Positions 17,078 to 25,196 of a stretch of DNA of 58,355 nucleotides are shown piece by piece; the first letter of the stretch is position 1, and each line of letters opens with the position of its first letter. The notes beneath the pieces were generated by a model. The model had not been told where the DNA came from. It worked only from the letters and a program-made list of their open reading frames with translations, and ran no database searches. The DNA comes from Nocardia testacea NBRC 100365. Lineage in GTDB: Bacteria; Actinomycetota; Actinomycetes; Mycobacteriales; Mycobacteriaceae. The stretch is taken from NCBI RefSeq assembly GCF_000308775.1, contig NZ_BAGJ01000266.1, positions 1 through 58,355 of the forward strand, in the 5' to 3' direction. The position numbers were made by a program, and so were the translations under genes.

Positions 17078-17770
17078 GTGTCGCACACCACGATCGACGA
17101 CGCCACGACCACCCGCACCGCCCTCGTCGTCGTCGCCCACCCGCGCCGCGATTCGCTCACCGCCCATATCGCCGACCTGGCCGCGCAGCGGCTCACCGCG
17201 GCCGGCTACCGCATCGATCTCCTCGACCTGCACGCCGAGAACTTCGACCCCCGGATGAACGCCGCCGACCTTCCGGAATGGGGAAACCGCGAGAAGACCT
17301 ACTCCCCCGAGGTCGAGAGCCATATGCGGCGCGTCCTCGCCGCCGACGTCATCGTCGCGGTGTTCCCGGTGTACTGGGTGCAGGTTCCGGCGATCCTCAA
17401 AGGCTGGATCGACCGCGTGTGGAACTACGGATTCGCCTACGGCCGCAGCAAACCGCGGCTCGCGGGCAAGCGGGCGCTCTGGCTCGGCCTGGCCGGCGCC
17501 GCGGACGACGACAGCGTCGTCGACCTCATGCAACAGTCCCTCGGCACGCAGCTCAACGACGGTATCGCGTACTACTGCGGCCTGGCCGAATCGTCGGTGG
17601 GGCTACTGCCCGGCGCGGAGGAGAAACGGCAGCGGGTGGACGCCGACGGCAATCTGCTGCTCGACGAGGCACTCACCGGCGCGGTGCGCGCCGCCCATTA
17701 CGCGGCGCTGGAGGACCGGGCCCGGCGCTTCGTCGACGATTTCCTCGTCGGCGACCGCGTCCCCGCCTGA
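17078..17770 (+). CDS. NAD(P)H:quinone oxidoreductase-like flavodoxin-fold protein (MdaB/KefF type)
   Basis: 230 residues. Key motifs are VVVAHPRRDSLTAHIADLAAQRL (FMN/FAD phosphate loop), VFPVYWVQVPAILKGWIDRVWNYGFAYG (active-site loop of the NQO/MdaB/KefF group) and a conserved GLAG segment. It should reduce quinones or aldehyde/quinone stress products by two electrons in the cytoplasm. GTG 17078 is preferred because GGAGGA overlaps the alternative ATG 17066. It diverges from the AraC regulator. Confidence 0.85.
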   Translation: MSHTTIDDATTTRTALVVVAHPRRDSLTAHIADLAAQRLTAAGYRIDLLDLHAENFDPRMNAADLPEWGNREKTYSPEVESHMRRVLAADVIVAVFPVYWVQVPAILKGWIDRVWNYGFAYGRSKPRLAGKRALWLGLAGAADDDSVVDLMQQSLGTQLNDGIAYYCGLAESSVGLLPGAEEKRQRVDADGNLLLDEALTGAVRAAHYAALEDRARRFVDDFLVGDRVPA

Positions 17771-18123
17771 CCGGTACAGGCTCCGCCGCCCGGTGTGCGC
17801 ACTTACTCGTATACCGGGCGCGGTTCCTGCGCCTCGACGCGAACCCGGACGTCCGGGTGTTCGGATCGGGATCGCCTGGGCGCGTCTGCGGCAGTTCTCA
17901 GACCACCATGCCGTCCGGATGAACGCTCAGACAGCAGGCGATGGCGGCCATATCGCCGAATCGCCGCCCGACCGACACTGCCGCCACCTACACCCGGCCA
18001 TCGCGAGCCGGTGCTCTCGGCGACTACTCCGGCCCGGCCTGTCTCTTCACCGACTCGCCGGCCAGCTGCCCGTACCCCGTTCAGCCGCCCGCCGAGTCGG
18101 CCGGGCGCACCGGCGGGGAGAGT

Positions 18124-18141
18124 TGCAAAGAATTCTTTGCA
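18124..18141. promoter_or_regulatory. Perfect 18-bp palindrome, probable ArsR-type operator 1
   Basis: TGCAAAGAATTCTTTGCA reads the same on both strands. It sits 31 bp before the ArsR-like start and covers the start of the -35 box region. Confidence 0.65.
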
Positions 18142-18166
18142 CAAAATGGTTTGCACAGAATATTCT
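18137..18166 (+). promoter_or_regulatory. Promoter of the ArsR-like/hydrolase operon
   Basis: TTGCAC (18137-18142), an 18-bp spacer and TATTCT (18161-18166). The expected start point is at or next to A18173 of the ATG, and no ribosome site precedes the ATG, so the transcript is probably leaderless. Confidence 0.55.
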
Positions 18167-18168
18167 GT
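18155..18168. promoter_or_regulatory. Perfect 14-bp palindrome, probable ArsR-type operator 2
   Basis: ACAGAATATTCTGT is a perfect dyad sharing the GAAT...ATTC core with the palindrome at 18124. It contains the -10 box TATTCT and ends 4 bp before the ATG, so bound repressor would exclude polymerase. Confidence 0.65.
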
Positions 18169-18172
18169 AACC

Positions 18173-18754
18173 ATGCCCGCCGATCCGCCCCCCAGAGAGA
18201 TCACCGATCCGGCCGCGCTGCGCGCGCTGGCGCACCCGCTGCGCCAGCGCATCCTGCGCGCCCTCGCCGAGAACGGCCCGTCGACCTCCACCGCGCTCGC
18301 CGCCCTGCTCGGGGAGAACACCGGAGCTACCAGCTATCACCTGCGACAGCTGGCCGAACACGGATTCATCGAGGAGGCCCCGGAGCTGGCCAAGGGGAAA
18401 GAGCGGTGGTGGCGTTCGCCGCCGAAGGATCTGCGGTACCGAATGGACCGCGCACAGTCACCGGAGGTGCGCGAACTCCTGGAGGGACTGTTCGCGCAGC
18501 ACCTCGCCGAGGACATCGGGATGTTCCGGCAGTACGAGGCGCAGCGGACCGAGCTGGGCGAGTGGGCCGACATCCTGCCCTTTTCGCGCGGCGCGGTCTA
18601 CGCGACGCCCGCGGAAATCGAGGAATTCTTCGAGGACTACCTGGCACTGCTCAAACGTTTCCAAGCGACCCATCGGGAGGGCCGGCCCGGCACCCGCCGC
18701 GTACTGACCCGGTTCCTCGCCTTCCCCGCGCCCGGCAGCACCTCGGCAGAGTAG
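18173..18754 (+). CDS. ArsR-like helix-turn-helix regulator
   Basis: 193 residues. The winged helix (LRALAHPLRQRILRALAENGPSTSTALAALLGENTGATSYHLRQLAEHGFIEE) is of the HTH_20/ArsR type, followed by an acidic alpha-helical C-terminal half (residues ~90-180) with no metal-binding cysteine pair. It is therefore unlikely to sense metals. The gene precedes the hydrolase by 7 bp, so the two form an operon under the two palindromes upstream. Confidence 0.88.
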   Translation: MPADPPPREITDPAALRALAHPLRQRILRALAENGPSTSTALAALLGENTGATSYHLRQLAEHGFIEEAPELAKGKERWWRSPPKDLRYRMDRAQSPEVRELLEGLFAQHLAEDIGMFRQYEAQRTELGEWADILPFSRGAVYATPAEIEEFFEDYLALLKRFQATHREGRPGTRRVLTRFLAFPAPGSTSAE

Positions 18755-18761
18755 GCCCACC

Positions 18762-20141
18762 ATGTTCTCGATCGTTCGACGTATCGCGGTAGTCGCCACC
18801 ATGATCGCCGCTGTCTGCTGCGGGATACCGCCGGCCCACGCACAGGGCGACACCACGACAGTGGATATCACTTTTACTCGCGGCGACGGCACCACGACCA
18901 CCGGCACCGTCCACGCGCCGCCCGGCGCCACGGACCGTCCGGGCGTCGTTCTCGTCCACGGTTCGGGCGACGGCCGCAGCACCCACTACGACCTCACCGC
19001 CGACGCTTTCGCCCGCGCCGGCATCGTGGCGTTGACCTACCGCAAGCGCACCGAGGGATACACGCCGGCACACCGCGACTATTCACAACTGGCCGACGAC
19101 GCACTGGCAGGTCTCGCCGCATTACAGAGCCGTCCGGAAGTCGATCCCGCCCGGGTGGGTCTGTGGGGGTTGTCCGAGGGCGGCTGGGTCGCACCGCTCG
19201 CCGCTTCACGGTCGGCCGAGGCGGCATTCCTGATCACCATCGGCGCGAACTCGGGCCCACCGGCCGCCCAGCAGGCATGGGCGAACGAGACCAGGTTCGG
19301 CGCGGCGGGCGTACGCGGCTCGATGGTCGATACGCTCGCACGCAACGGGATTCGGCAGCTCGTCGGCGCCGGACTGTTCGCCCAGGCCGACTACGATCCG
19401 ATTCCGGTGCTGGAACAGATCACCCAGCCGGTCCTCGCCGTCTGGGGCGACAGGGACCGGCTGACCCCGCCGGGTGACAGCCTGCGCGGTTTCCAGGCCG
19501 CGTTCGACCGCGCCGGGAAGCGGAACTACACCCTGGTCACGCTGCCCGGCACCCAGCACGGCGGGCAACCGACCACCGACGGCTTCGACAAGCTGCCCGG
19601 GCTGGCACCGGGATACGGCGAACTCATGGGCGAGTGGGTCAACGGGCTACCCCAGTCGGCCTCCGTCCCGCGAGTGGATCTACCTGCGGCGCAGGAACAT
19701 CCGGTACGTGACCTCGATGCGGTGGCCTGGTGGGAATCCGCTCCCGTGAACCTGCTGCTGCCGGCCGTGATCGCGCTCGCGTTCGGCGGCTATGCCCTGA
19801 CCAGCGCAGTCCCGGCATGGCGCCTGCCGGACCGGCGACCCGCGCGAATACTCATATCAATGGCCGTGACCGGCATCGTCGGCGCGGTCATCCAGCTCGG
19901 CTATATCCTCACGACCCGCGCGACCTCCTTCGGCCCACTGCTGTTCGGACGCACCCTGCCGTGGCTGGCGTTGCAGATCGTTGCCGTGTGCGCGGTGGTC
20001 GCGCTGGGCTACCTCGTGGTGCGCACACCCCGCTCGGCGGCGGGAATGTCGAAAGGTGCGTGGGCCCGATGGGCGGTATCGGTCGTCGGCGGGACAGGGT
20101 TCGTGCTCTGGGCGATCTACTGGGGCCTGCTACTCCCCTGA
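18762..20141 (+). CDS. Exported alpha/beta hydrolase fused to a C-terminal membrane domain
   Basis: 459 residues. A signal peptide (VVATMIAAVCCGIPPAHA) leads to an alpha/beta hydrolase domain with GVVLVHGSGDGRSTHYD (oxyanion region), nucleophile in GLWGLSEGG, and likely acid/base residues in WGDRDRLTPP and GTQHGG. From about residue 325 there are four hydrophobic helices ending in WAIYWGLLLP. The hydrolase would face outwards and be tethered by the tail. The substrate is unknown. It is coupled to the ArsR-like gene; the fusion of a peptidase-like domain to a four-helix anchor is uncommon. Confidence 0.82.
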   Translation: MFSIVRRIAVVATMIAAVCCGIPPAHAQGDTTTVDITFTRGDGTTTTGTVHAPPGATDRPGVVLVHGSGDGRSTHYDLTADAFARAGIVALTYRKRTEGYTPAHRDYSQLADDALAGLAALQSRPEVDPARVGLWGLSEGGWVAPLAASRSAEAAFLITIGANSGPPAAQQAWANETRFGAAGVRGSMVDTLARNGIRQLVGAGLFAQADYDPIPVLEQITQPVLAVWGDRDRLTPPGDSLRGFQAAFDRAGKRNYTLVTLPGTQHGGQPTTDGFDKLPGLAPGYGELMGEWVNGLPQSASVPRVDLPAAQEHPVRDLDAVAWWESAPVNLLLPAVIALAFGGYALTSAVPAWRLPDRRPARILISMAVTGIVGAVIQLGYILTTRATSFGPLLFGRTLPWLALQIVAVCAVVALGYLVVRTPRSAAGMSKGAWARWAVSVVGGTGFVLWAIYWGLLLP

Positions 20142-20166
20142 CCGCACAGCCCTGCCCACCCCGGCC

Positions 20167-20550
20167 TTACCGGATCGGCTTCCCGACGATCCACTCGTGA
20201 CCGAACGGATCCCGCACCCGCCCCTGACGCGCCCCGTACGGCTGATCCGCCACCTCGAACACGATCTCGCCACCCGCCTCCACCATGCGCCGGGCAAGGC
20301 GGTCGGGATCGGCCGACACCACCGAGAGAAGTAGTCCGCGACCGCCGAGCCGCAGCGGGTCCTGATCGAAAGCGTCGGCGTCCTTCACCTCGAATACGGC
20401 TCCGCACGGAAGTCCGAGCGCGGCGAAAACCACCCTGCCGTCCGCCTCGTGCCGCTGTTGCAGAGTGGCACCGAATACGTCGGTGTAGTAGCGGATCGCC
20501 GCGTCGGCGCCCTCGATGATCAGTTTCGGGGTGATCTGCTCGATACTCAT
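20167..20550 (-). CDS. VOC family protein (glyoxalase/bleomycin-resistance, PhnB-like)
   Basis: 127 residues. It has the PhnB-like start ITPKLIIEGADAAIRYYTDVFGA, a central EVKDADAFDQDP and the end PYGARQGRVRDPFGHEWIVG, which together give a two-module VOC fold. Possible metal ligands are few, and the activity cannot be stated. The frame is open to 20745, but ATG 20550 is where the family begins. It is convergent with the hydrolase. Confidence 0.85.
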   Translation of the reverse strand: MSIEQITPKLIIEGADAAIRYYTDVFGATLQQRHEADGRVVFAALGLPCGAVFEVKDADAFDQDPLRLGGRGLLLSVVSADPDRLARRMVEAGGEIVFEVADQPYGARQGRVRDPFGHEWIVGKPIR

Positions 20551-20785
20551 CAGTGGAGTATGTGCGGAGCCGCCACGCACCGACTTGGAGATTTGTCTCC
20601 TGGGGCGCGGACGGTGGCGGACGACAGCTGTTCGCACCACGAACACCTGGTCAGGGCTCGTCGCACAGGCGCCGTACCTCCGAGAACCACGAGCACCCGG
20701 GAGGCAGGGCCGCGGCCGAGGGTGGAGCGTGCCCCACGGAGACACGCCCCTCCTGGGGTAGTCGGCTACCGCTGCGGCGGAAGGC

Positions 20786-20923
20786 TCAGAACGGCTGCCC
20801 CTGCAAGAGCGCGAACGCGCCCGCGATGAAGAACAAGGGGATGAAAAGTGCGGTGGCGACGGGATCGCCGTTGAGGTAGCCCTGGCGAATATTTTCCATT
20901 GCTGCTGCGGAACCCGAATTCAT
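20786..20923 (-). CDS. Small single-pass membrane protein, 45 residues
   Basis: A 45-residue ORF with one hydrophobic helix (VATALFIPLFFIAGAFALL). ATG 20923 has AAAGGG 9 nt upstream; a longer frame to 21025 adds only non-hydrophobic sequence with no ribosome site. Such tiny membrane proteins are often conserved within a genus. No function is known. Confidence 0.5.
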   Translation of the reverse strand: MNSGSAAAMENIRQGYLNGDPVATALFIPLFFIAGAFALLQGQPF

Positions 20924-21261
20924 AAGTGTTGACCCTTTCGCTGTGTCGTGCTCGACACCGCCCACCGTACCGACGCAACCGCAACCAGGACCGGCAGTCG
21001 ATGGGCGCAAGACTTTCTCATCCAAGGGTGGTGGACCGCGCCGACCACAGCGACTGCCGTACCTTATGCCGGTACCGAAATCGGTTCCGCGGCGTTGTCG
21101 GCACCGGGGCCGTGCTCACAACGAAGATCGAGCGGAGTGTGTGAGACGGACCGGCGCGTCACGAGGAGTGTGCAGGCTCTACCGCGCAGATGAGGTTACC
21201 TCCGACGCCGAAGCGCCCGGCCCGCATCGAAACCCGAGCGCTCGGTGACCGGCAAGCCCGT
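20924..21261. other. 338-bp gap without a recognised gene
   Basis: Nothing convincing was found on either strand. It holds the promoter side of the 45-residue ORF and the end of the papain-fold gene. It marks the left edge of the accessory region. Confidence 0.4.
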
Positions 21262-22227
21262 TCACCAGGGGCCGCGACCGAACATGATCTCGAAATTCTG
21301 ATTGCGCGTATACGCGGGCTTGCCGTCCTTGTCGCGCAGGTTGTACATCGCCTCCGTCAACTCTTTCACGGTGGACTTCTGGACTGCGTCGGCGACCGCG
21401 GAGTACGACTTGGTGCTCGGGTCCCAGACCAGTGGATCTTTCGGTGCATACCAGAACGAATACACTTCGGGTGAACCATCGTGTCCGATACGTCCGGTTG
21501 CCATCGTGACATGTTCGGCATCGTTGTTCCACATAACGATATCGCCGCGCTGCGGTTGCGGACCGCCCGGTTTCCCGGTGTAGGTCCGACGGCCCTCCGG
21601 GATCAGCCATTTCCCCATGCGGGGTAGCCAGGCATCCAGGTAGTAGTCGTACTTTGCGCCTTTCGTGAGTGGACGCCGAGGGAGTTCCATCAACTCCCGC
21701 AACTGGTGTTTGTCCAGTACGCCGCTACGGACCGCGGCGTAGCCGATCATCTCCCAGCAATTCAGGCCGTAGTGCTCCGACAGCGGCCCGAGTGGCCCCT
21801 CCGTTTTCAGCCAGTTCTCGAACCCTCGATGACCCTTATCGAGCAGGCCGGGGTCGTAGTTCGCCCACCGGGCCTTATCGCCCGCGAGGTAGATGCGTTC
21901 GAGCTCGTCCGCAATCAGGGCGGGGCCGTTTTCCACTCGTCGCACCGGGGGCTGCTTCCATTTGCCCGGGAACTTCGTCACCCACACGGCGGGTTCGCCG
22001 GCCTTGACGCCCACCCGGCGGATCGCTGTCGACCGCTTGTCCAGCTTGTCCATCTTACTCAGGACCTTGGCTGTCTGGTCGCTGTTGCGCAGCTGGACCT
22101 CGCCACGACGCGCCCACCGCGCGATGGACTCGGTATCGCGGACGAGGATGCCGGTGACATCGTCGACCACGACGCTGATCCGGCGCAACGTCTGCGCGAC
22201 AACAGGGTGGACGTTGGTGCCCGACAT
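21262..22227 (-). CDS. Protein with C-terminal papain-fold (NlpC/P60- or CHAP-like) domain
   Basis: 321 residues. The first ~100 residues are helical and charged; the C-terminal ~180 carry a papain-like order: Cys157 in GLNCWEMIGY, then RGDIVMW (228-233), then His239 in AEHVTMATG. That is the arrangement of NlpC/P60, CHAP or toxin peptidase domains. No signal peptide is seen, so it may be a type VII or other secreted effector, or a housekeeping amidase fragment. TATTCT lies 6 nt before the ATG, which may be leaderless. The upstream neighbour is a broken kinase gene. Confidence 0.6.
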   Translation of the reverse strand: MSGTNVHPVVAQTLRRISVVVDDVTGILVRDTESIARWARRGEVQLRNSDQTAKVLSKMDKLDKRSTAIRRVGVKAGEPAVWVTKFPGKWKQPPVRRVENGPALIADELERIYLAGDKARWANYDPGLLDKGHRGFENWLKTEGPLGPLSEHYGLNCWEMIGYAAVRSGVLDKHQLRELMELPRRPLTKGAKYDYYLDAWLPRMGKWLIPEGRRTYTGKPGGPQPQRGDIVMWNNDAEHVTMATGRIGHDGSPEVYSFWYAPKDPLVWDPSTKSYSAVADAVQKSTVKELTEAMYNLRDKDGKPAYTRNQNFEIMFGRGPW

Positions 22228-22364
22228 GCTGTGAGAATACCGGGAAGTTGACCGGGGACCCTCGAACCAGCTGGTAATAAGCATCTTTCGGGTTGGCGAC
22301 GACGTACTGGTTCGATAGGACGCGCTGCCGCGAGGCCACGCCTGACACCGCACAAAGCAGACCG

Positions 22365-22631
22365 GAAGACGTGTTCGTACGAGACGTCGAGCCCGGCGTC
22401 GAAGACCTGCGGTACGCCGTGGTGACGGATGCGGGCCGTCACTCGGGCTTCGCGCCGGAAGCGATCCGCGAATTCCTCGGCCTCTTCCCCGGTGTCCACC
22501 TGGTCGACCCGGATGCGTTTGATGGCGACCGGGCGGTCCAGCACGCTGTCGTAGCCGCGCCACACCGAACCCATGCCGCCGGAGCTGATCGGCTGGGTCA
22601 GCTCGTAGCGTCCGGCGATCACTTTCCCCAT
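22365..22631 (-). pseudogene. Truncated Ser/Thr protein kinase (PknB-like), N-terminal 89 residues only
   Basis: Starting at ATG 22631 (AGGGG 6 nt upstream), the frame encodes IAGRYELTQPISSGGMGSVW (glycine loop) and VAIKRI (catalytic Lys38), and continues through the alphaC region to VFDAGLDVSYEHVF. At 22365 kinase similarity stops abruptly; the hinge, catalytic loop HRDxK and DFG are all missing. It is the 5' stub of a deleted kinase. Confidence 0.75.
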
Positions 22632-22665
22632 ATCGTCCCCTGCTTTCACCGAAGACGCGACCGGC

Positions 22666-22899
22666 GTGCAGATGGTCTCCCAGAAAGAAGTCGACGCCGC
22701 ACGCACCGAACTGACCGAGAAACTCGGCCCACCACAGGTGAAGTCCACGCCCAAGGGCAATATCGAAGTATGGGAGGTATCGGGTGACCCGAAATCAACG
22801 GTGACGTATCGCCCATTCAGCAAGTCCGGCGGGCCGACACTGGACTTCAACGACGTTCCCGGGGTGCAGATCAAACGATGGCATATCCCGGGTCAGTAA
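22666..22899 (+). pseudogene. C-terminal fragment of a probable polymorphic toxin
   Basis: 77 residues starting at a GTG with no ribosome site, 35 bp from the divergent kinase stub. The end (VWEVSGDPKSTVTYRPFSKSGGPTLDFN..., then IKRWHIPG) resembles the compact C-terminal domains of contact-dependent or T7SS toxins, possibly of the BECR nuclease type. No N-terminal secretion domain is present. This is inference from motif feel and from the following immunity-like gene. Confidence 0.4.
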
Positions 22900-22937
22900 T
22901 CTGATCGTCGCCCCTATCGTCAGACAAGGATGAGTGC

Positions 22938-23465
22938 GTGCAGACATCGGCCGACCTGGAATACGAGGGGACTTCCTTCATCAACTTCCGGGACTTCGAC
23001 TTCCCGGAGGGTGGCAATCCCTCACGACAATGGATCGACATCAAGCAGTTCACAATCACCGCGCCCCCACCGGCCGATCGCGATCTGTTGTCCGCGCTGA
23101 TCGGCGATCAGCAGTTCCGTGACGACTACATCGGAGGCGGGGTCGACCCACAGGGCACCCGCCACGGCCCGTACTGGATCGACCGGATTACCCCGGACTC
23201 CTACACGCCCGCATCGGCCGATTCCGTCATCGCGCTGGTGACGCGCTGGGTCGATCAGTGCGGTATCGTCCCGGATGCGCTACGCCAGGCGATCGACCAG
23301 GAAGTGTTCGGGCCCGCGCGCACTGCCACACACATAGTCACACTGCCCCGGCTCGACGCCTCGGCGGTCAACGATTACGGTTTCATCCACAACGAATTTC
23401 ACGAGATCATTAGGATCGACACGGTGGGCAGGACTCTCCGGCTCACAGTTGCCGCCGACGATTAG
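22938..23465 (+). CDS. Hypothetical protein, possible immunity protein to the preceding toxin fragment
   Basis: 175 residues, acidic, soluble, with no recognised domain (features: SFINFRDFDFPEGGNPSRQWIDIKQF, VIALVTRWVDQCG, FIHNEFHEIIRI). It follows the toxin fragment by 38 bp on the same strand, the place where an immunity gene normally lies. GTG 22938 is the start. If correct, it is a retained immunity gene whose toxin has been lost. Confidence 0.45.
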   Translation: MQTSADLEYEGTSFINFRDFDFPEGGNPSRQWIDIKQFTITAPPPADRDLLSALIGDQQFRDDYIGGGVDPQGTRHGPYWIDRITPDSYTPASADSVIALVTRWVDQCGIVPDALRQAIDQEVFGPARTATHIVTLPRLDASAVNDYGFIHNEFHEIIRIDTVGRTLRLTVAADD

Positions 23466-23941
23466 CCTGGTGCGGCACCCGTCGGCATCGACGTCGACCG
23501 CCCGCTCCGCGATCTCGGCACCGAACTCGAATGCGCAGGCCGGTTACATGCCATACCGATCGGTATCGAACAGGATCTGACGGGCTCGCCTCGACGCACG
23601 GCGGGCGCTCGATCGAGCCCGCGCCGTATGCAATATCACCCGCCGCCGACCGGAGTCACCGGCCGATGCCACCACAATCCTTCCCGCCGAGTCCGACACG
23701 GGATGTCTGCTGTCCCGTCGTAGGGCGCCGAGCTGTTTCCGAGCCGGGCGGCCGGCGGCCGGCCCACAAGACCGGCGAACAGTTCCTTGCCGAGCACCTG
23801 CGGGACGGAACCGGGGTGTTCGACGGTGATGACCTCACGACAGACAGACCAATCGCTCGTTCCGCGCGCAGCACGGCGGTCGCGACTGCCGAGTCGAATT
23901 CGATATAGCATGCTCGAAACGCCACTGCGATAGAGGGAATC
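23466..23941. other. 476-bp gap, probably decayed sequence
   Basis: No intact gene. Short stretches open on the minus strand (about 23650-23950) look coding-like but cannot be assigned to a family. It lies inside the run of broken genes between 22.2 and 24.5 kb. Confidence 0.4.
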
Positions 23942-24403
23942 ATGCGCACGGTGCCACCGGATTGGTATCCGGATCCGGAGAACGAGGGATTCCTGCGGTA
24001 CTGGAACGGCCGATCCTGGACTCCGGACCGGCGGGTCGCACCGGTTTCGGGAGATCGGCCAGGAGAGGCATCGAAGATCCCGTTGTTCGGTGCCCGGGGT
24101 TACGCCAAGCGGCAAACCGAGGAGCTGGCTGCCGCGCTCGCCGAGAATCGGCGACTCCGCGCGCAAGTGGAGCAATTCAACAGGAGCGGGATCGACGATA
24201 TGCAGCAGCTGCGCGATCGCCTCGAGGCGGAAGTCGCCGAGAAGCAAACAGTACGGGACCCGGTCCTGCTCTGCCATCACTATTCCTTGTCGAGCTGTTC
24301 CATCAAGGCGCAGGCGCGCCTTGACGCCGACGCCCGAAGCCCACCGGCCCACGACCTTCCCCGGCGCGCTGCTCAGCCCGAGCGCCGATGGACGAGATAT
24401 TGA
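23942..24403 (+). pseudogene. Truncated DUF2510 protein with coiled coil
   Basis: The frame opens with a DUF2510 motif (DWYPDPENEGFLRYWNGRSWT), then a Leu/Arg/Glu-rich coiled coil (residues ~55-100) as in DUF2510-DUF4041 proteins. At about base 24250 the composition changes and the last ~50 residues are unlike any protein, so the 3' part of the gene has been replaced. Only the first ~100 codons are genuine. Confidence 0.6.
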
Positions 24404-24485
24404 TGATCACGCCGCGCTGCCGGAGCCCGCTGGGCAGGGCATGGCGGGTGACCCGGACGCGACGTGCGGCCTCTCATGTTCTCGA
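24370..24485 (-). pseudogene. Remnant of a short-chain dehydrogenase (SDR)
   Basis: On the minus strand one frame reads RVTRHALPSGLRQRGVIINISSIGAR, the strand beta5 and catalytic-serine region of classical SDRs (compare RVTRAVLPxxxxRGxIINISS). Just upstream NMRG appears in another frame, matching the NxxG helix of the same family. Neither the glycine motif nor YxxxK remains. Confidence 0.6.
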
Positions 24486-24491
24486 GACATC

Positions 24492-25058
24492 ATGAGAGCT
24501 GTGAACGAGCGGAAAGAACCGGTCCTGTACGCCATCGTCACCGGCTCGCCGCCCGCCCGCGACGTCCCCCGGCTCATCGACCTGGCGCGGGCCGATGGCT
24601 GGGATGTGTGCGTCGTCGCTTCACCGGACGGCCGGGGATTCATCGATGTCGACATGCTCGAAGAGCGGACCGGCCACCCGGTGCGCAGCCACTACAAAAA
24701 ACCCGGCACACCCGATGTCCTGCCACCCGCCGACGCCATGATCGCGGCACCTCTCACGTGTAATTCCATGGCGAAATGGGCTGCCGGTATCTCGGATACG
24801 CTGCCGCTGGGCCTGCTGGTCGAAGCGGTGGGCAAGGGACTGCCGGTGGTGGCGGTGCCGTTCTCCAACCGGGCGCAGATGAGCTTTCCGGCAATCCGGG
24901 AAGCCAGACGGAAACTGTCCGAGTGGGGGGTCACCGTACTGGGCGGCGACGAGCAGCACGAACCCGGGACGGGCGAGAACCACCTGGACCTGCTCCCGTG
25001 GAAAGCCGCCTGGCAAGCAGTCCTCGACCATCCACGTCGCACTGCCGGTCGCGGCTGA
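24492..25058 (+). CDS. Flavoprotein-family protein (PPC decarboxylase-like)
   Basis: 188 residues with the flavoprotein (HFCD) plan: VLYAIVTGSPPARDVPRLID at the N-terminus, PADAMIAAPLTCNSMAKWAAGISDTLPLGLLVEA (the conserved region where phosphopantothenoylcysteine decarboxylase has its ASANT motif), and GLPVVAVPFSN. It is shorter than full Dfp and stands alone, so it is a stand-alone flavin-binding decarboxylase-like enzyme with unknown substrate. It follows directly on the SDR remnant. Confidence 0.75.
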   Translation: MRAVNERKEPVLYAIVTGSPPARDVPRLIDLARADGWDVCVVASPDGRGFIDVDMLEERTGHPVRSHYKKPGTPDVLPPADAMIAAPLTCNSMAKWAAGISDTLPLGLLVEAVGKGLPVVAVPFSNRAQMSFPAIREARRKLSEWGVTVLGGDEQHEPGTGENHLDLLPWKAAWQAVLDHPRRTAGRG

Positions 25059-25196
25059 CCGCCGAAGCCCGTCCGCTACGGAATGCCCGCCGGTCGCAAC
25101 CGGGGCGAGCGGCGAACTCCTCACCCACCCGCCCACCGCCGGGAGACGGAACCTCATGCCGGTACCGGGCCGGCAGCCGTCCACACCGCGAGCGCG

